64,000 nt of DNA from Undaria pinnatifida (taxonomy: Eukaryota > Sar > Phaeophyceae > Laminariales > Alariaceae): NCBI GenBank assembly GCA_012845835.1, contig JABAKD010000016.1, positions 7,833,919 through 7,897,918 on the forward strand. Reading direction: 5' to 3'. A program made the position numbers and the translations under genes. Shown here piece after piece: positions 21,101 through 34,161 of the stretch (position 1 is its first letter; each line of letters opens with the position of its first letter). The notes under the pieces were generated by a model. It was not told the origin of the DNA. It saw only the letters and a list, made by a program, of their open reading frames with translations, and searched no databases.

Positions 21101-23367
21101 TACCGTTGCTGTGGCGGGAAAAAGGTTAAATATCATTTTTCTTGTTTCGTCAAGCGGCGCGATTCGTCAATTTTCATCGTGAGCCTCGGTAGGGGTTGTC
21201 CAACAGCCACGATTGACCTTCGATCTCGAGATAGAGTTAACCCACGACCATCCTGCTTCGTTCCTGACAGGGCCACATATTTGAGTTGACAACGCCGAAG
21301 AGTTCATGTTGAACCATGTTCTAGGACGCGAGAGGTTTCACGCGTTGTCCTGTGGTCTTCCGGTCAAATCCGTTCAAAACTCTACTTTTTCGCCAGTTCG
21401 GATACGATTGAGATTTTTTTTCTCTGTTTTCTAAAACCGCCAAATGTATTTTTAACGAAACCCTGGTCGGCGCCCGATACACATGAGCGGCCGTAGTGTG
21501 AGCACTGTACACCAAGGGCCCCTAATGAGCCCGCCACGTGCAGATTCACGACGCTGTCGTTGACTTCGTCAAACGAAGTATGTGGAGTACATGAAATCTT
21601 GCCGTTTCTATTCCAAGATCTGCTTGTGAATTTCTGGAGCAGCTCTTGCCCAAGATTGCCGCCAGGAATCCATTCTTCTGAAAAAATGGAGGAAAGTTCC
21701 AAATACAAACTTGAAAAATTTGGCCCATAGGCAGCCAGCCGTACATAGTTTGGCTGATATCTTCAATGTTTGGACTTTTTTGTGCAACATCGCCTTGCCA
21801 TTAGCAACTGCCGGAACCGCACCAAAGCTATGCGCAATAGCACGAACGCACTTGCTTGCCTTCTTCGACAATTTCCCAACTCCGTCGGCAGTCTAGAACT
21901 CTCATCAAGACCTCCTACCTCCCGCTGTCCTCATCGTGTTGATCTAATTTTCCTGCGTCCGGCATATATCTGTAAATTTCCGTCATGCCCGGCAATACCA
22001 GCTAGCGGTCGAGGAGTTGCTGAAGCTGCTGAATGATCCCGCCAAGTGGGACCAAGCTCGCGAGGCGCTCAAGTCACCGCCCCTGGCCCCGGCAGACTTC
22101 AAGACCTGCTTTCGAACGTACAGCGACGCGGACCCCGAGCAGCACCTGGCTTTTGACCTGTACCGAATACAGGCGCAGGAGGCCCTCAAGGTGATGGCGA
22201 TGCCTCTATCATATCATACCACGACTGTGAACATAGTGATGATCGTCGTGTTTTCTCAGCGTTGTCAACGCGTGACGCTTGTTTTGTCCCTAGAGGTACT
22301 ATCAGAACTGTCGACGGGCTTGCAATTCTTGTGCGTGCCGCTGGGCACACTTTTGTCATGAACACCCTTCAGTTTGCTTACTTCACATGAGCGACTGATG
22401 CCGTATTTCCTAGTAGTAAGCGCAAGAGTGGTGTATTATTCCGCTTCGTGCTGTATACGAAGTATATAGAAAGTTGTATGGATGGAACCTTGGCCTCCTC
22501 CCCCCTCCTTGCTGGTATAGTAGCAGCTCTGTTCGGTTCCATGCCGTATATAGGCTGCTGTGTATGGATACAACCATGACCCCCTCTCCCCGTTGGTATA
22601 TATATATAATAATAGTAGCTTTGCTGTTCTACTTGATGCTATACGGTATATATTTGACTTTTTTTGTAGGGATGCGGTATATACGTACTATTTTGTATGG
22701 ATGAAACCACGACCCCCCGCCCCCCTTCGCCCCCTAAGGCGCTATTTTCTCGTACATCACCGTCCGACCCATCGGCGGATCGGCGCGTGTGGCTTAAAAC
22801 ATGATGCTAAAATAGGTACTCAGTTGAAAACGTAAAGCCAAAAATAGATACTCATTGGTCCATTTTTCGATGGTCGGCGGTAGTAAAGGCCGTCTCAGTT
22901 TTTATTATGTTATTAATGGCTTATTCAGATTCAGCGGTTATGGTGCGTCTCTATCGAGTTGAAACTGCTATGTAGCTCGGTGGTTCTGATGTTCCATCTC
23001 AAATAAAAACGACAGTAGTAAATAGCTCAGTGGTTATGATGTATCTTTTAACATTTGTACTGACGCGGCGCGCGTGCGTTCGCAGGCGGTATCCGAGCTC
23101 CTGGCGTACCTAGCTTCTGAAAAAGCCAAGGGCGCAGATATCGTCCGAGAAGACGTGGACGACTTAGAAGATGCGGGACAGTCGGTGCTGCAGGGAATAG
23201 ACGACTTTCTCAAGCTCGCACCTCGCGAGGACGTCTTAATGGTAGAGCGTAACGCCAAAGACCAAGCAGCGCGCGCGGCAGCGACAAAATCGGCGATCCC
23301 AGTTGGGAGGGAGTTGGAAGGTGTCGTGGTCGGGCAGGGGGCGTTTGTGGCTGGCGCTCGGATTTAA
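18176..23367 (+). CDS. Predicted thylakoid-lumen helical protein, PsbQ/Psb31-like candidate
   Basis: Three exons: 18176-18583, 22002-22190, 23086-23367 (292 aa), all in phase 0 with GT-AG junctions. Residues 1-22 are a signal peptide ending CDA before FYGP, the heterokont plastid signature. A basic Ser/Arg-rich transit region follows. A second hydrophobic segment (FVRGAAVALVGCSATIFAGG, about residues 87-106) ending ALA looks like a thylakoid-transfer signal. The mature part is almost all helical: AVEELLKLLND, DLYRIQAQEALKAVSELLAYLA, VDDLEDAGQSVLQGIDDFLKL, and a final Ala-rich helix. Such helix bundles occur in PsbQ-type and Psb31 extrinsic photosystem II proteins, but I see no diagnostic motif, so the identity is tentative. 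The start was chosen at the signal peptide rather than at an in-frame ATG 23 codons upstream. Confidence 0.7.
18584..22001 (+). other. Intron 1 of the lumen-protein gene
   Basis: The 3.4 kb intron holds no recognisable gene. TACCAGGTA occurs twice in a row near 18927. Around 19425-19480 and 20000-20165 there are repeated GTCGAAAA and TCGACTG motifs in both orientations, suggesting a decayed inverted-repeat element. Confidence 0.5.
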
Positions 23368-26155
23368 TAGGTTTTGTAGTTTATGTAGGGGAACACAAAC
23401 AAAAAGGTTTACGAGTAGTCGTTTGGATTTTTTTCGGACGTCTTCTGCCTGTAGTAGCACGAATTTCGCGCTCAGAGTACGCCCGCGGTTCGTTGTTGAT
23501 CGAGCGCTGACACTTGGGTTTAAAATATTGTTTTTAGGAGGGAACAAAAAAAACGTGGTTTACGAGAGCGCTTGTTCGAGTTTATTTCGTGGTTCAAATG
23601 TGGTGTACGACGTAGCGCGAAATACACCCAATTACGTCCGCTGTTCTTTGTTGATATATTGAGTTTTTGCGGGGGGGGTGGAGGTGTTAATTTGTAGTAA
23701 TAGTATTGCGCGTGTCTGAGGGACCAGAAGCTCACCCGTTGGATTGATAGCTCGTTGCGCCGCCATCAGGTATGAAGAAGGACCAGGCTCTCGGGGGGGG
23801 TGCACCGATTGGAACGAGCTGCCTCTTGCTTTTACGAAGTATTTACTATCTGCCTGAGCCATTCCCACCGATAATTGAGGCGTCATTCCGTCGACTGGCA
23901 TCCTGATCGCCTTGATACGGCTCGTAGCAGTCGTGTGATACTCGTACAATGTAGCCCCCCAGAGGACAAACCGGTATTATTGGTGAGTCACTAATCATCG
24001 AGAAAATTCGGAATCTACATATTGTTTTTTTCCCTTGAAATCTGTTTTCCGGTTTAGCCTCCTGTCTGTCAACAACCTTTTTTGGCCTTGTGAAGTGTCA
24101 AGTGCATTGAGAGGCGACAAAAATCTCGTTTCATGCCAGCCAGCGAGGAATAGCAAGCAGTCAGCCGGTAGTCCGCCTCAGTCTTGTCTTAATTTGTGGT
24201 CGCAGTTTGTTGCCAGATTGGTTGTTATGGGCAGCGCCAACCGCGCGACCGAGTCAGACCGGTAGCACTGTAAGTGCGGGTAAACAGCGGGTGGCGAACG
24301 CACGGTGCATGAACACACACAAACACAAAACACATACGATGAGTTAACTTTCGCCGCCCACCCTCGGGCCAGGTGGAGCGACACCATGTATTTTCTTAAG
24401 CTCTGCTTGCAATGCTGGGCCGGAGGGGTGGGGAAGGGGAGGCGGGGGGCGGTCGCGGCGAGAGGGGACGCCCCCTACGATACGGCGCGTCATACGAGTA
24501 TCGCCACATCTTACACCTACGCGTTTCTTTCCGTTTACGCCTTTGTGACCCCCCCCCAATTCACCCACCCGCCCATCATATTCAATGCCCGCCCATTCCC
24601 TATTGTCTCGGAACCCCATGTCGCTATTTCAAGAACATTTGTTCCTACAACCACTATACACCGCGCCGAACGACGGTCCGGTCCCTGCCAACAATAATAA
24701 TCCTGCAATGCAGAATTTGCCCTCCAAACTGATGCCTGCTGGTGGGCCCTTGCTAGTCTCCACCCGCCCGAACGCCGCAACGACAAACAACAAGAAAATA
24801 ACAGAGAGGGGGGCGGTTGGGCTCTCCACACACTCTCACAGCGTGCCCTGCCTATGCTGGCGAGGGCTTCTCGAGCGAAGAGACTCCGCGACATCTCTAT
24901 ACGCCTGCCGCACCCCACCCTCTGGTCGACCCGAATTCTCGACTTGAATTCTGCTCAAGAGCGGAACTACGAGCGAGCAAAAGCAGCCTGAAAACAAACC
25001 GCGCCTTGTATTTATTTCTGTTCGTTTTCTGAGGCATCAACGGTACGGTAAGTGCGTGGGTGGATGTGTTCTACCGCCCATGCTGTGCTGCAGCGTCTCT
25101 CTTTCCGTCCACGCGAGTCCTTTCGCCATAATAAAGCGGCGTTTATGTGGGTATCAGGCGTTCCACCCAGTGGGATACAGGCGTTCCACCCACGCCTTGC
25201 GCTATAAGACGGCAGAAGCGTAGTGGTGGCGGTTCTATCATATGTCGCTAGCAACAAGACCTCGTGCCCGCAGTTTTCTGATGGGTCGATTTTAGGCCGA
25301 CGTTGTCGCGGCATCGGAAACGCCGTGGCATCGCTGAAACCGAGGTGGCAGGCAGCGCGCGAAACAGCTATTCGCCAATGCGCGCAGGCCAACAGAAGCC
25401 AGCAGTTACCCCGGGGTTGCGCTCAGCCATTGCCCCCTAAAATGCGCGCGGGCCGACAGCAGCTAGCATTCGCACTTGGTTAACGCTCAGCAACTACAAC
25501 CCAGAACGTGCGCCAGACGAAGGATTCCACCACTAACATTGGGAAAACCTCCTTCGCTCAGCCATTGCCATCCACTACCACGGTGCGGCTAAATATCCCT
25601 CCAAAAAAACAAAGGAGGCGGGAAGGGTGCCTCGGTACAAGAGCGCGAAACCTGTCCTATCCGTGTCGTGTGTATCGCAATAACATGCGGACACGCCACG
25701 CCAAACCACACGCCCTTCACAACTGCTTTGCTTGTTTTCTTGTCACCACTGCTGTGTGTGTTTTCATTTTTTCATTTTTGCTTCCTCCTGCTGTAGATAC
25801 CAAACAATCAGCTAGCTGGCTCATGCATAGACGCAGAGAGGGGCATGGCCGAAACAGCAAACACAAAAAAAAACGAAGTAGTCGCAGTCATCAGCCCCCC
25901 TCCCCCCTCCGTAAGCAACCCCACCAATCATGGTTGGCGGGGTTGCCTATGCATTCCCCGAGCCGCCGACAAGACATTTCGCGCTTCAAAAGGTGGACTA
26001 AAAAAGTTTCATCCCCCCCCCCCCCCCCCCCCCTATTCCCCCACCCCATCCTTCCTACAAAAACACCAGCCTTCACTGAAAAGACACCAACCAACCGACC
26101 GATCCTACCAACCAACCTCCCCCTTCAGAGTTTTTCCAACCCTTTTTCCGTTTTT
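23368..26155. other. Intergenic space between convergent genes
   Basis: The lumen-protein gene and the ankyrin gene converge here. No exon was supported. A poly-C run of about 22 bases lies at 26011-26033 near the ankyrin stop. The 254-codon frame at 25508-26272 is low-complexity and partly antisense to the ankyrin terminal exon, so it is not called. Confidence 0.5.
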
Positions 26156-29100
26156 TTACACCTTGCGGCGCTTGGCATCTTCCATTGGGCCTGGGCTGGG
26201 TACCCCCCCATTGGCGGGCGGAGCCGCGACGGCGGCCACCGGAGCGTGGGCAGGAGCGGGGGCGGGAGTTGAAGCGGGAGCGGGGGTGGGTGCGTGAGTG
26301 GGCGCGTGGGTGGGAGCGGGAGCCGGGGCCGGGGTGGGGGCTGGCGCCTGGGCGGGGGCCGGGGCGGGAGCGTGGGATGCCACATGGGGTGCCGCGTGGG
26401 GTGCCGCGTGGGGCGGCGGGTGAGGTGCCGCGTGGAGTGCAGCGTGGGGAGGCGGGTGGGGCGCTGCCGAGGCCGGAGCAGCAGCAGGGGGCGGGGGGTG
26501 CGATGTCGCACTTCCCGCCATTCGCTCCTGGTGGTGTCGAAGGCAGCGGGCATCATGGAATGCAAAAAACGCAAGGGAGCGCGCAACAGAGGGTTTGGAT
26601 AACATTAGGCCGACAAGGGGATTGGTGTAACTTTTGGTGTGGTCGATGCCATTCTTGGTGCGTATTCGTCTCTCTCGCTATAAACTCGACTCACCTGGGG
26701 TCTAAGTTGTTTCGGGGAATCAAAACGAGGAAGCGGACAATCTGGGGGCGGAGACGGAGGGGAACGCTCTTGGCTTTAACACAGCGTTGCTTGCATCAAT
26801 GCAATTTTCAGCAGCCGACGATGTAAACTCAGGTCGAGCTCAAGATCCCCCCGTAGCGCCACCAATACTGAAAGTGTTCAACACCAACGCCTACTTCGGC
26901 CAAGAAACAACGTCGCCGTTGTTAGGCCAGGTCCACAGCGTCGTGCCAGCCTCCAGCATGCTCCTCCTAGGTGCACAATAAATTTCGCTGCACCACTCAC
27001 AGCCCCGCCGCCCGCTTCCTCAACCACTTTAGAATCCCACCCAGTGGTTTGGGGACATACTAGTTGCAAGTAGCATAGAAGTACGTTTGCAGTTGCAAAC
27101 AAAGCGGCAACTACAACGTAAACATCGGTTCGATAATACGAGCAAGCGTGCTTCGTAAAAAAGAAATATGTGCAACACACCGCCTGCCAGAAAAAACGAA
27201 AACACGACAAAACCAAGATAAAAAGAAGAGAGAAAACTTAATGACGAGAAAAAGAGGAAATAACACGAAAACACGAGAGCAAGGACTCCGGGGGCGCAAC
27301 GATCGACCGATCGACCGATCGACCGCGCACTCACCGCTTGGAGGGCCGCCACAGCCTCCTCGAGCTTCTTGACGCGCCGTTTAAGCTCCCCCACCTCGTC
27401 GCTGTTGGCGGACGGCGACAAGAGAGTCGGATTCGCTGCCCTACAGCACAAAAAAATGGACAGACAGACGGACGGACGGACGGACGGACGGACGGGAAAG
27501 CAAGATAAGAAAAAAAAAACGGTAGGGGGGGGAAGGACAAAGCAATATTTCAGCCGCACATCGAACATCTAACGGGGTTCTATTTGTATGTACAGTAGGG
27601 GTGCTACAGTAGGGGTCCCCAGGCAAGGCGGCGGAGGTGTGCGAAAGCAATATGACCGCCTTATCGAGGGAAGTCGCCTTATTCATTCCAGGTTATGAGT
27701 GCAATTCCCCAGTCACGCCAAGGGAGTGTGACCGCCTTGTATCGGGATACCGCCTATGTATAGGGATACCGCCTTATTGGGGGACCCCAACTGCATTCTG
27801 CCAGGATTCGTACGTATCCTAACGGGATTCAAAGGTATCCTAATGGTGTTTGGTGTGTTTTCTAACGGGATCCAAAGTCTCCCAATGGTGTTCTTCGCGC
27901 CCTAATGCGATTCTGCATTTCCTAACGGGACTCTACGTATCCAACTACGTGTGAGTATCCTAACGGGGTTCAACGTACCCTACCGAGATTCAATGTATGC
28001 GAGCGGAACTAAGCGACAACCAATCAAGGCGCCGCAAACCCGGATTAAGCAGCTTTGGTGTCAACAGAAAGCTGGCTGCCTGTGAAGCGGTGAGGCCATC
28101 GAAGCGGGTGGGACTCGGGTCGGAAAAAAAGAGGCAAGAGTACGGAAAACGACAACTCGGCTGGGCGCGCGGGCAACCAAGACAAGCGCCCGTTAACAAG
28201 CTGAGCTTTTCGTGGCCTCCTCGCAATCCCGAGAGCGACAACGCCTGTCTACGCAAAAACGCGGGGACATCCAACAACGTTGCAAAAGTCGCCCTTCATG
28301 TCGCTAAGCAAAAACACGGGACATCTGGAATAACACACGAACACAACCATCAGCAGCAGGGCCGGTAAACAGCAAGCGGAAAAGTCAGACAGTCACGACG
28401 CCCGCCAGCTCTCGCCCACCTCCACCCACCCGCGAACAGCACACCCAAAACCACCCCTTTATTAGCACACCACACCATATTTTGCCTCTTCTCACCTTAG
28501 CGCAGCGCTAACGGCAACCTTGAGCGGTGTTGCCACCGTCTCGTGGAAGTCCTCTCCGGGCGCCCGACCATGTGCGTCCTGCATGCGACCGACGACAGAA
28601 GAAAAACAGAACAGCTCAAAACAGATACCAGCAAACAGGAGGGTAGGTAGTCCCAGGTCCTTAAGCAGCGGGAGTCGAAGTATCCTACCGAACACACACT
28701 CTCGCGGGACCCCAGCGTAAAACATGTATATGTCACATATCCATCCATCTCTCAAACAACCAAACTAGACAACGTTCAAGTTGCGAAAATATCACCGTCT
28801 TGTCCGGCAAAGCGTACCGCACCAGAACAACTCGCAACCCCCTCCTTTGTCCATGCTCGCCCCCCCGCCCCCCCACAACACACCACGCCTCTCCCACGCA
28901 AAACCAAGTTCGGCCGCACAAGCGCCGCCCCGCCCCTCTCCGTCCGTACCTTGAGCGTTGTGTCGGCGCCTGCGGCCAGCAGTTCCCGCACGGAGTGGAG
29001 GTGCCCCTGGCAAGACAAAATGCAAGGACAGCGATGAGCGGACGGACGGACCCGAGGACGGCATCGGCATTGGGGAATCAGCAAAACGACCCAACAGCCA

Positions 29101-32100
29101 ACAGAGCAGAAAGACATGAACATACCGCGTACCCGTTACGTTACAAAAAGGTTAGGTGTCAAGACAAACGGCCCACAGAAGAGAGCAACAGCGGGCAGGT
29201 CGTGCCACTTGTCATCTTATACCGGAGACGGAGTTCCACATCGATGAGCGACCTCGCGCTGCAAACCGACCGACCAAGGGATAACGCACCGCCAACAAGA
29301 ATCAACATCAACATCAAAGCCAACAACATGAACATCAAGGTCAACAACACCAACATCTATACACAAACGAGTGCAAATCATGCGTCCCACCCGCATGCGG
29401 TCGACGTCATAGGGGTGTGGCACGCCAGCGAACAAGCGGGTGGGATAACACCGTGTGGTAACCACCGCCATATCCATGCAAGCACGCTGCAGATAACTTA
29501 AGAAGCCAACCAGTCGCAAAACGAAACAGCAAGAGAATCCTCGCGACGACGCAACACGCCCCCCCCCCTCCCCTCCTCCGCCCCCTCCAAGAAAATTGAG
29601 GTGAAAGATACTGCCGACTATCCGCCAAATCGGTCCCCATCTTCCAGAGTACGTCCTCGTAATGTATGTTACGGCAAGCCTGCACCGCGGCTGTATATCG
29701 GTCATGACGAAAGCACGGGGGCATAGCACGTACCCAGTACGCGGCGAGGTATAGCGGCGTCTGGCCGAGGCGGGTCTTCGCCTGCAGCGCCGGCGGCGGG
29801 GTCGCTCCCACCAGCTCTTTCACCACCTACAGTTCCACCAGATAAGGACGAGCAAGACAAAGAAGGGGAAGGAAGAGAGGGAGGACGAGGACCGGGACCA
29901 TCACGAAGACGAGGGCGAGGAGGACGAGGACGAGCAAGGGAACACGGAGAGTGAGGAGGACACGGACACGGAAGAGTAAGGAATCAGAACTCAGCATTCG
30001 CGAAGGGAAAGTCACAAACCAGTCTGAAATACTCAGAGGCACCGCGTTGCAGATATCTTCAAAGAGCAACAGCAGCAGCAAGAAATCGACATTCCTAACG
30101 AGACTAGTGCTACAGTGCCTCCGCCAGGACAGGACACAGGGCGCAAGTCAGCAGGATTAGTCAGAGCCTTATAGCGGTGCAGATGTCTAGAGCAACAGCA
30201 GTAGTAAGAAACCCGCACTCCCAACGAGAAAATCATAGCAACTCTTCCAACGAAGGGCAAGCCACAAGTTTAGAATAGTCACAGGCGTCACGATGCAGAG
30301 GTTTAGGGCAATAGCTGTCCCTAGGAGCGTGCGAAATATCGGGGCAGCGAACATCAACGTCCCTGCCGTGTACCCCCCCGCCCCCCTCCCCCCTGATATT
30401 GGTGGCAGACCTCATCATATGGGACGTGCACCACCTTGTGCGCCACGGGGGTGCAACCTCATGATAAGGGACGTGCACTACTTCGTGCGCCACGGGGGTC
30501 CGCACAGACTGTTAGGAATACAGCCATCGTCGTCGACGATCGTTTCAACAGCTAAGGGCGATATCTTCAAGCCACAAGCAAAATCTGAACCAACAACATA
30601 ACACGGAAACCAAACAGCGGCTACAGCGCAGGGAAAAAGAAGAAAAAAATCGCACTATAACCTCTTCTTGCGTCCCCGCGCCGTGTCACTGCCCGCAGCC
30701 GGGCCGCCACAACGATAGCAGACACTACATACCACTGCTGTAATGGCTGCAATGTACTTCTTTGCAGATGACACTCACGATAGTGAACCACTCAAACCAG
30801 GCTTAAAACCGGTACCGCCCCCCCCTTTACCCCTGCCCCTACACCACCCCAAATGTTCTCCCCCGTTCCCCGCCTGCGCCTGCGGGGAAAGCTCACCGCA
30901 GGGTGTCCCCCAACGCAGGCGCAGTGCAGAGGTGTCCACTGTTCCATAGTCTTCAGGGTCACATCCGCGCCGTGCTGCAGCAGGAACTTGCAGGCATCCG
31001 TGTGACCTTTACGCGCGCAGCGATGAAGAGGCGTCCACTGCCGAGAAGGAGGCGGGAGAAAAGCGAGATGCGGGGTGCAGAATACAACAGCAGACAGAGA
31101 GGGTAAGGCTTCAAGAAAAACAGGGAGGGGGCGGTGAATCCTGTAGACGTAATATCTGCAGGGATGCGTACAGACTATATTATACGGCAATCGAAAAAAG
31201 GTACCTGGTACCAGGTACTACACAGCGTACAATTATTATTAGGGGAGTTGAGGGGAGTTGAGGGGAGTTGAGTGCCTTCGACACTAAACAGTAGGGTCGA
31301 ATCGGACCCAAGATCCAAGGGATAGACGTAAATAGACCGCTTTCTCCGCTTCTCTGATTGGCCGGTACACCACAATATCGTTTATTGGCCCGTTTTGTCT
31401 GCCTCTTGGATTGGGCGATACACCAAAATATCGATTGTAGGCGACGCAGGGATATGGCGAGTCGTAGTATTTGGAAAGGTGGGAGTACCGCATAGGCGTG
31501 CAACATGGAAATATCTTCGGGTGGCGAATGATGAGCTTTCCACACGAATTCAACCCCTGCTTACCAAGGCAACGCGAGCGACATGGCAGCCCGTGAGTAC
31601 TGAGAACTAAACGACGACCGGCACGACAAACCAACAACAAGGGCGCAAAAAACTAGCATAAATTTGAGTTCGTATTTAATTCTTCTACTGTTTAACGCTT
31701 CCTATGAAATTCGAGTTGCTTTGTTTCCCCCCACCTGCAACCTACATGGTGAGGAAAAGCAAACAAAAGGCCTGGTCATCAACATGACTTGAAATTAGAG
31801 GTAGACATCACTCTTGCATTAGATTGTGCGCACAGAGATGTGGATCGAACCGACGGGATAGAGAGTGAGGCCGACAACAACAAAAAGTTTTCGCATACCG
31901 ATCGTTTTAATAGACGAACAGCAAAACCTTTGATATACCGAACGTGTTTCATTTTGCCTCCACGGCTCGAGTTGTGCTAAAATTTATGCCTGGTAGACCC
32001 CTGAGTAAAGAGGGGCGCCCGCGACGACGATCTTCGGACACAACCACAGCAACAATTACCTGGTACAACCAAAGAGGTCTAAAATGACCGCAGTTTGGGC

Positions 32101-33799
32101 ATGTGACGGGCGCCAATGTTATTAAAAACTAGGTGACCAGTGACCCGGCGCTCGCTAATAACGCAACCACTAGGTTTTAGGGTTGGGGAGGTCGACCGTA
32201 CGTACGCCCATGACCGTACTCGTGTTTTGGTGACGAGCCGTCATTACAGTACCTGGACATCTGTGACGACAACGACACACTAAGAAAGTGCTTGTTATTG
32301 CAATCAGCAATCAGCACATGTACAAGAAGACGCAACCGCGAAAGTTATTATTAGAATCTTTTTTGAGGATGCAGCAGGCGTATCCGCTGAAGTGCGAGTG
32401 GGCAAAAGGCCCATCGGCCCCCAAATCTACGCACAGCAGTATCGCAAGTACCCCAAAATATATCGGCAAACGCCTCTCCTCTCGTGCAAAATTTTGCCAA
32501 CAATTTTTCTTTTGAAAAATAAAAATATACGACCTTCGTGCGTTCGTACGAGGTACAAGAATTTGTTGTGCGCAACTTCTGTCTGTATCATCGTGTGATG
32601 CTCGACGTCAACCAGTTGTATATAATATCTGGTAGTGCTTGCCTACGGGACGGCTCACAACTGCTGCTGTGCTGCTGTACTGCGGTTGGGTATGTTTGGC
32701 TGTGTGTGTTCGCAAGGGTCACATGCCCTCGATTCTCCAAGGGAGTCAAACATCAACCCTCGGAACAAAAAAAAGGCGGGGATATCATACGAGGATACAT
32801 AAAAAATGTGCACAGCAGTGTACATCCAAAATTGAAAAATCAAAATTGAAAATACAAAAACTGCAAAAAACAGTAGGCTACAGAGTGCACTCGATATCCA
32901 TCACCGAATATTTGTGTGAGACAGCTGACCAGCAAAAAACAACAGACAAGGAGTACTCCCACACCGCGCGCAAAAAGTGTCGCCTGCACTTGAGACCCAG
33001 AGAAGTAGGGACTTTGTTCGCAACCCATCCACGACAGCGGGCATGCTCCGGCTGCACTCACCTGTGACTTGTCCCGAGCGTTCACATCGCCCCCCATCTC
33101 CACGTACTTGCACACATCCCTGAACGTGCCCCGGTCGGCGGCTCTGTGAATGTCAATCCCTGTCTCCTTTGCCGTCGACATTCCCGCGGATCCAGAAGAG
33201 TACCGCCGCGCTCCAGGCTTTGGGGTGGGGGTCTTTTTGATGGCTCGAGTTGCCGCCGCTGCCGCCGCCACGGCTGCCTGCACGGCGGCCGCCTGGGCTG
33301 ACACCATGGCGGCAACGGGCTTCGCTGCCGGAGGCGGTGCAACCGGTCCTGCTGAAAGGTTTGTTGGCGCGGAGGGCGGCGGCAGCGGTGCGGGGGGGGC
33401 CGCGCCGACAGCGCTTGTAGCAGCAGCAGCAGAAGAAGGAGCAATACTCACAGCAGCAGTTGATGCAGCAGGCGTTGGGGTCTGCGGGGCTGCGTTGGGG
33501 GTGCTGGAAGGCGTGGGGGCTACCGAGGCGGCGGCGGGAGGAGCGGAGGGTGCGCTCGTCGCCGCCGCCGCCGTGGTAGCAACAGGGGTAGCAGGAGGTG
33601 CAGGCAGGCCAGGCGCGGTGGGGGGATTGGCAGGCGTCACGGCACCTGCGGGGGGCGGCGCGGCGGCCGCAGAGGAGGCTGGGGTGGCTGACGAGAATCC
33701 AGGCAGAGACCCCCGAGGAGATTGAGCCTGCGAAGGGGCTCCTGCTCGCGGCTCGCTGCTGGTGCCGTCTTTCGCGCCGTCTTTGAAGCCCCACCACAT
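26156..33799 (-). CDS. Ankyrin-repeat protein with Ala/Pro-rich ends
   Basis: Seven exons on the minus strand: 33799-33062, 31037-30897, 29826-29734, 29006-28950, 28578-28496, 27440-27335, 26527-26156 (about 529 aa). All donors are GT and the phases match. Residues 1-215 are Ala/Pro/Ser-rich and disordered. Then come four consecutive 33-residue ankyrin repeats, from IDIHRAADRG through QWTPLHRCARKG and QWTPLHCACVGG to QTPLYLAAYWGH. Their register is unbroken across introns, which strongly supports exons 1-5. Next come a short coiled coil (GELKRRVKKLEEAVAALQA) and an Ala/Pro/His-rich tail ending DAKRRKV, a possible nuclear-localisation signal. The last acceptor is the least certain junction. 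The start is the ATG giving MWWGFKDG; an upstream in-frame ATG (33850) would add 17 residues. It is probably a protein-interaction adaptor; the partner is unknown. Confidence 0.8.
27301..27325. repeat. GATCGACC microsatellite beside exon 6
   Basis: Three and a half copies of an 8 bp unit abut the donor side of ankyrin exon 6. A second microsatellite, (GGAC)n at 27460-27495, lies just upstream of the same exon in the gene's orientation. Confidence 0.7.
27560..27990. repeat. Degenerate CCTAACGGGATTC satellite
   Basis: Units of roughly 20-30 bp follow the pattern (C)CTAA(C/T)GG(G/T)(A/G)TTC, then a short variable part ending TATCC. They recur from the ankyrin intron 5 side (for example 27569, 27807, 27828, 27857, 27915 and 27957). 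AGTAGGGGT and GGGATACCGCC variants lie at 27590-27790. Confidence 0.6.
30040..30600. repeat. Degenerate tandem repeats in ankyrin intron 2
   Basis: Blocks beginning G(T/G)TGCAGAT or GATGCAGAGGTTTAG recur near 30047, 30177 and 30292, a period of about 115-130 bp. At 30411-30502 a separate unit of about 46 bp (CTCAT(C/G)ATA..GGGACGTGCAC..CGCCACGGGGGT) is present twice in tandem. Confidence 0.5.
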
Positions 33800-34161
33800 G
33801 AAATCGGTGCTTGGGCCCGCCGGCGTAAGTCTGGCGATGAGACGACACACACCCTACCCCGTTGGACAACTGATGAGGCAAGGGTATCGAAAACCCTCGG
33901 CAAAACTCACTCACCGGCTTTATTTTACCGGCAACGACGGGTTTCCATTAGTATTTTTATGTTTTCTCATTCGGGGAATAGGGATTTATCTTTCGGTGCA
34001 TTTTTTTGAACGGATTTGTGTGCACGCAGCAGAAGTGGTCCACCCGCCCGGAAGCGCTTTTGCCACGTGCCGCTGCCCGGAGCAGAGCGAAGCTATCGGG
34101 CGAGGGTGAAGAGGAGACTGTTCCGTTTTCGACGTCGTGCGCGTTTTGAAAATAGGGTAAG
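33800..34161. promoter_or_regulatory. 362 bp divergent region, ankyrin gene and CDK
   Basis: It lies between the ankyrin gene start (minus) and the kinase start (plus). The arrangement and size suggest a bidirectional promoter. No convincing TATA box or known element was seen. Confidence 0.5.

Noticed and set aside
25508-26272. 254-codon plus-strand frame with a hydrophobic stretch
   Set aside because: It overlaps the poly-C run and is antisense to the ankyrin terminal exon. Its Pro-rich end is a composition artefact.
30792-31190. Single 132-codon frame carrying ankyrin repeats as a complete gene
   Set aside because: Only 47 codons between the acceptor (31037) and donor (30897) belong to the gene. 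The rest is intron.
33150-33725. Ala/Gly-rich plus-strand frame
   Set aside because: Antisense shadow of the Ala/Pro-rich first ankyrin exon.
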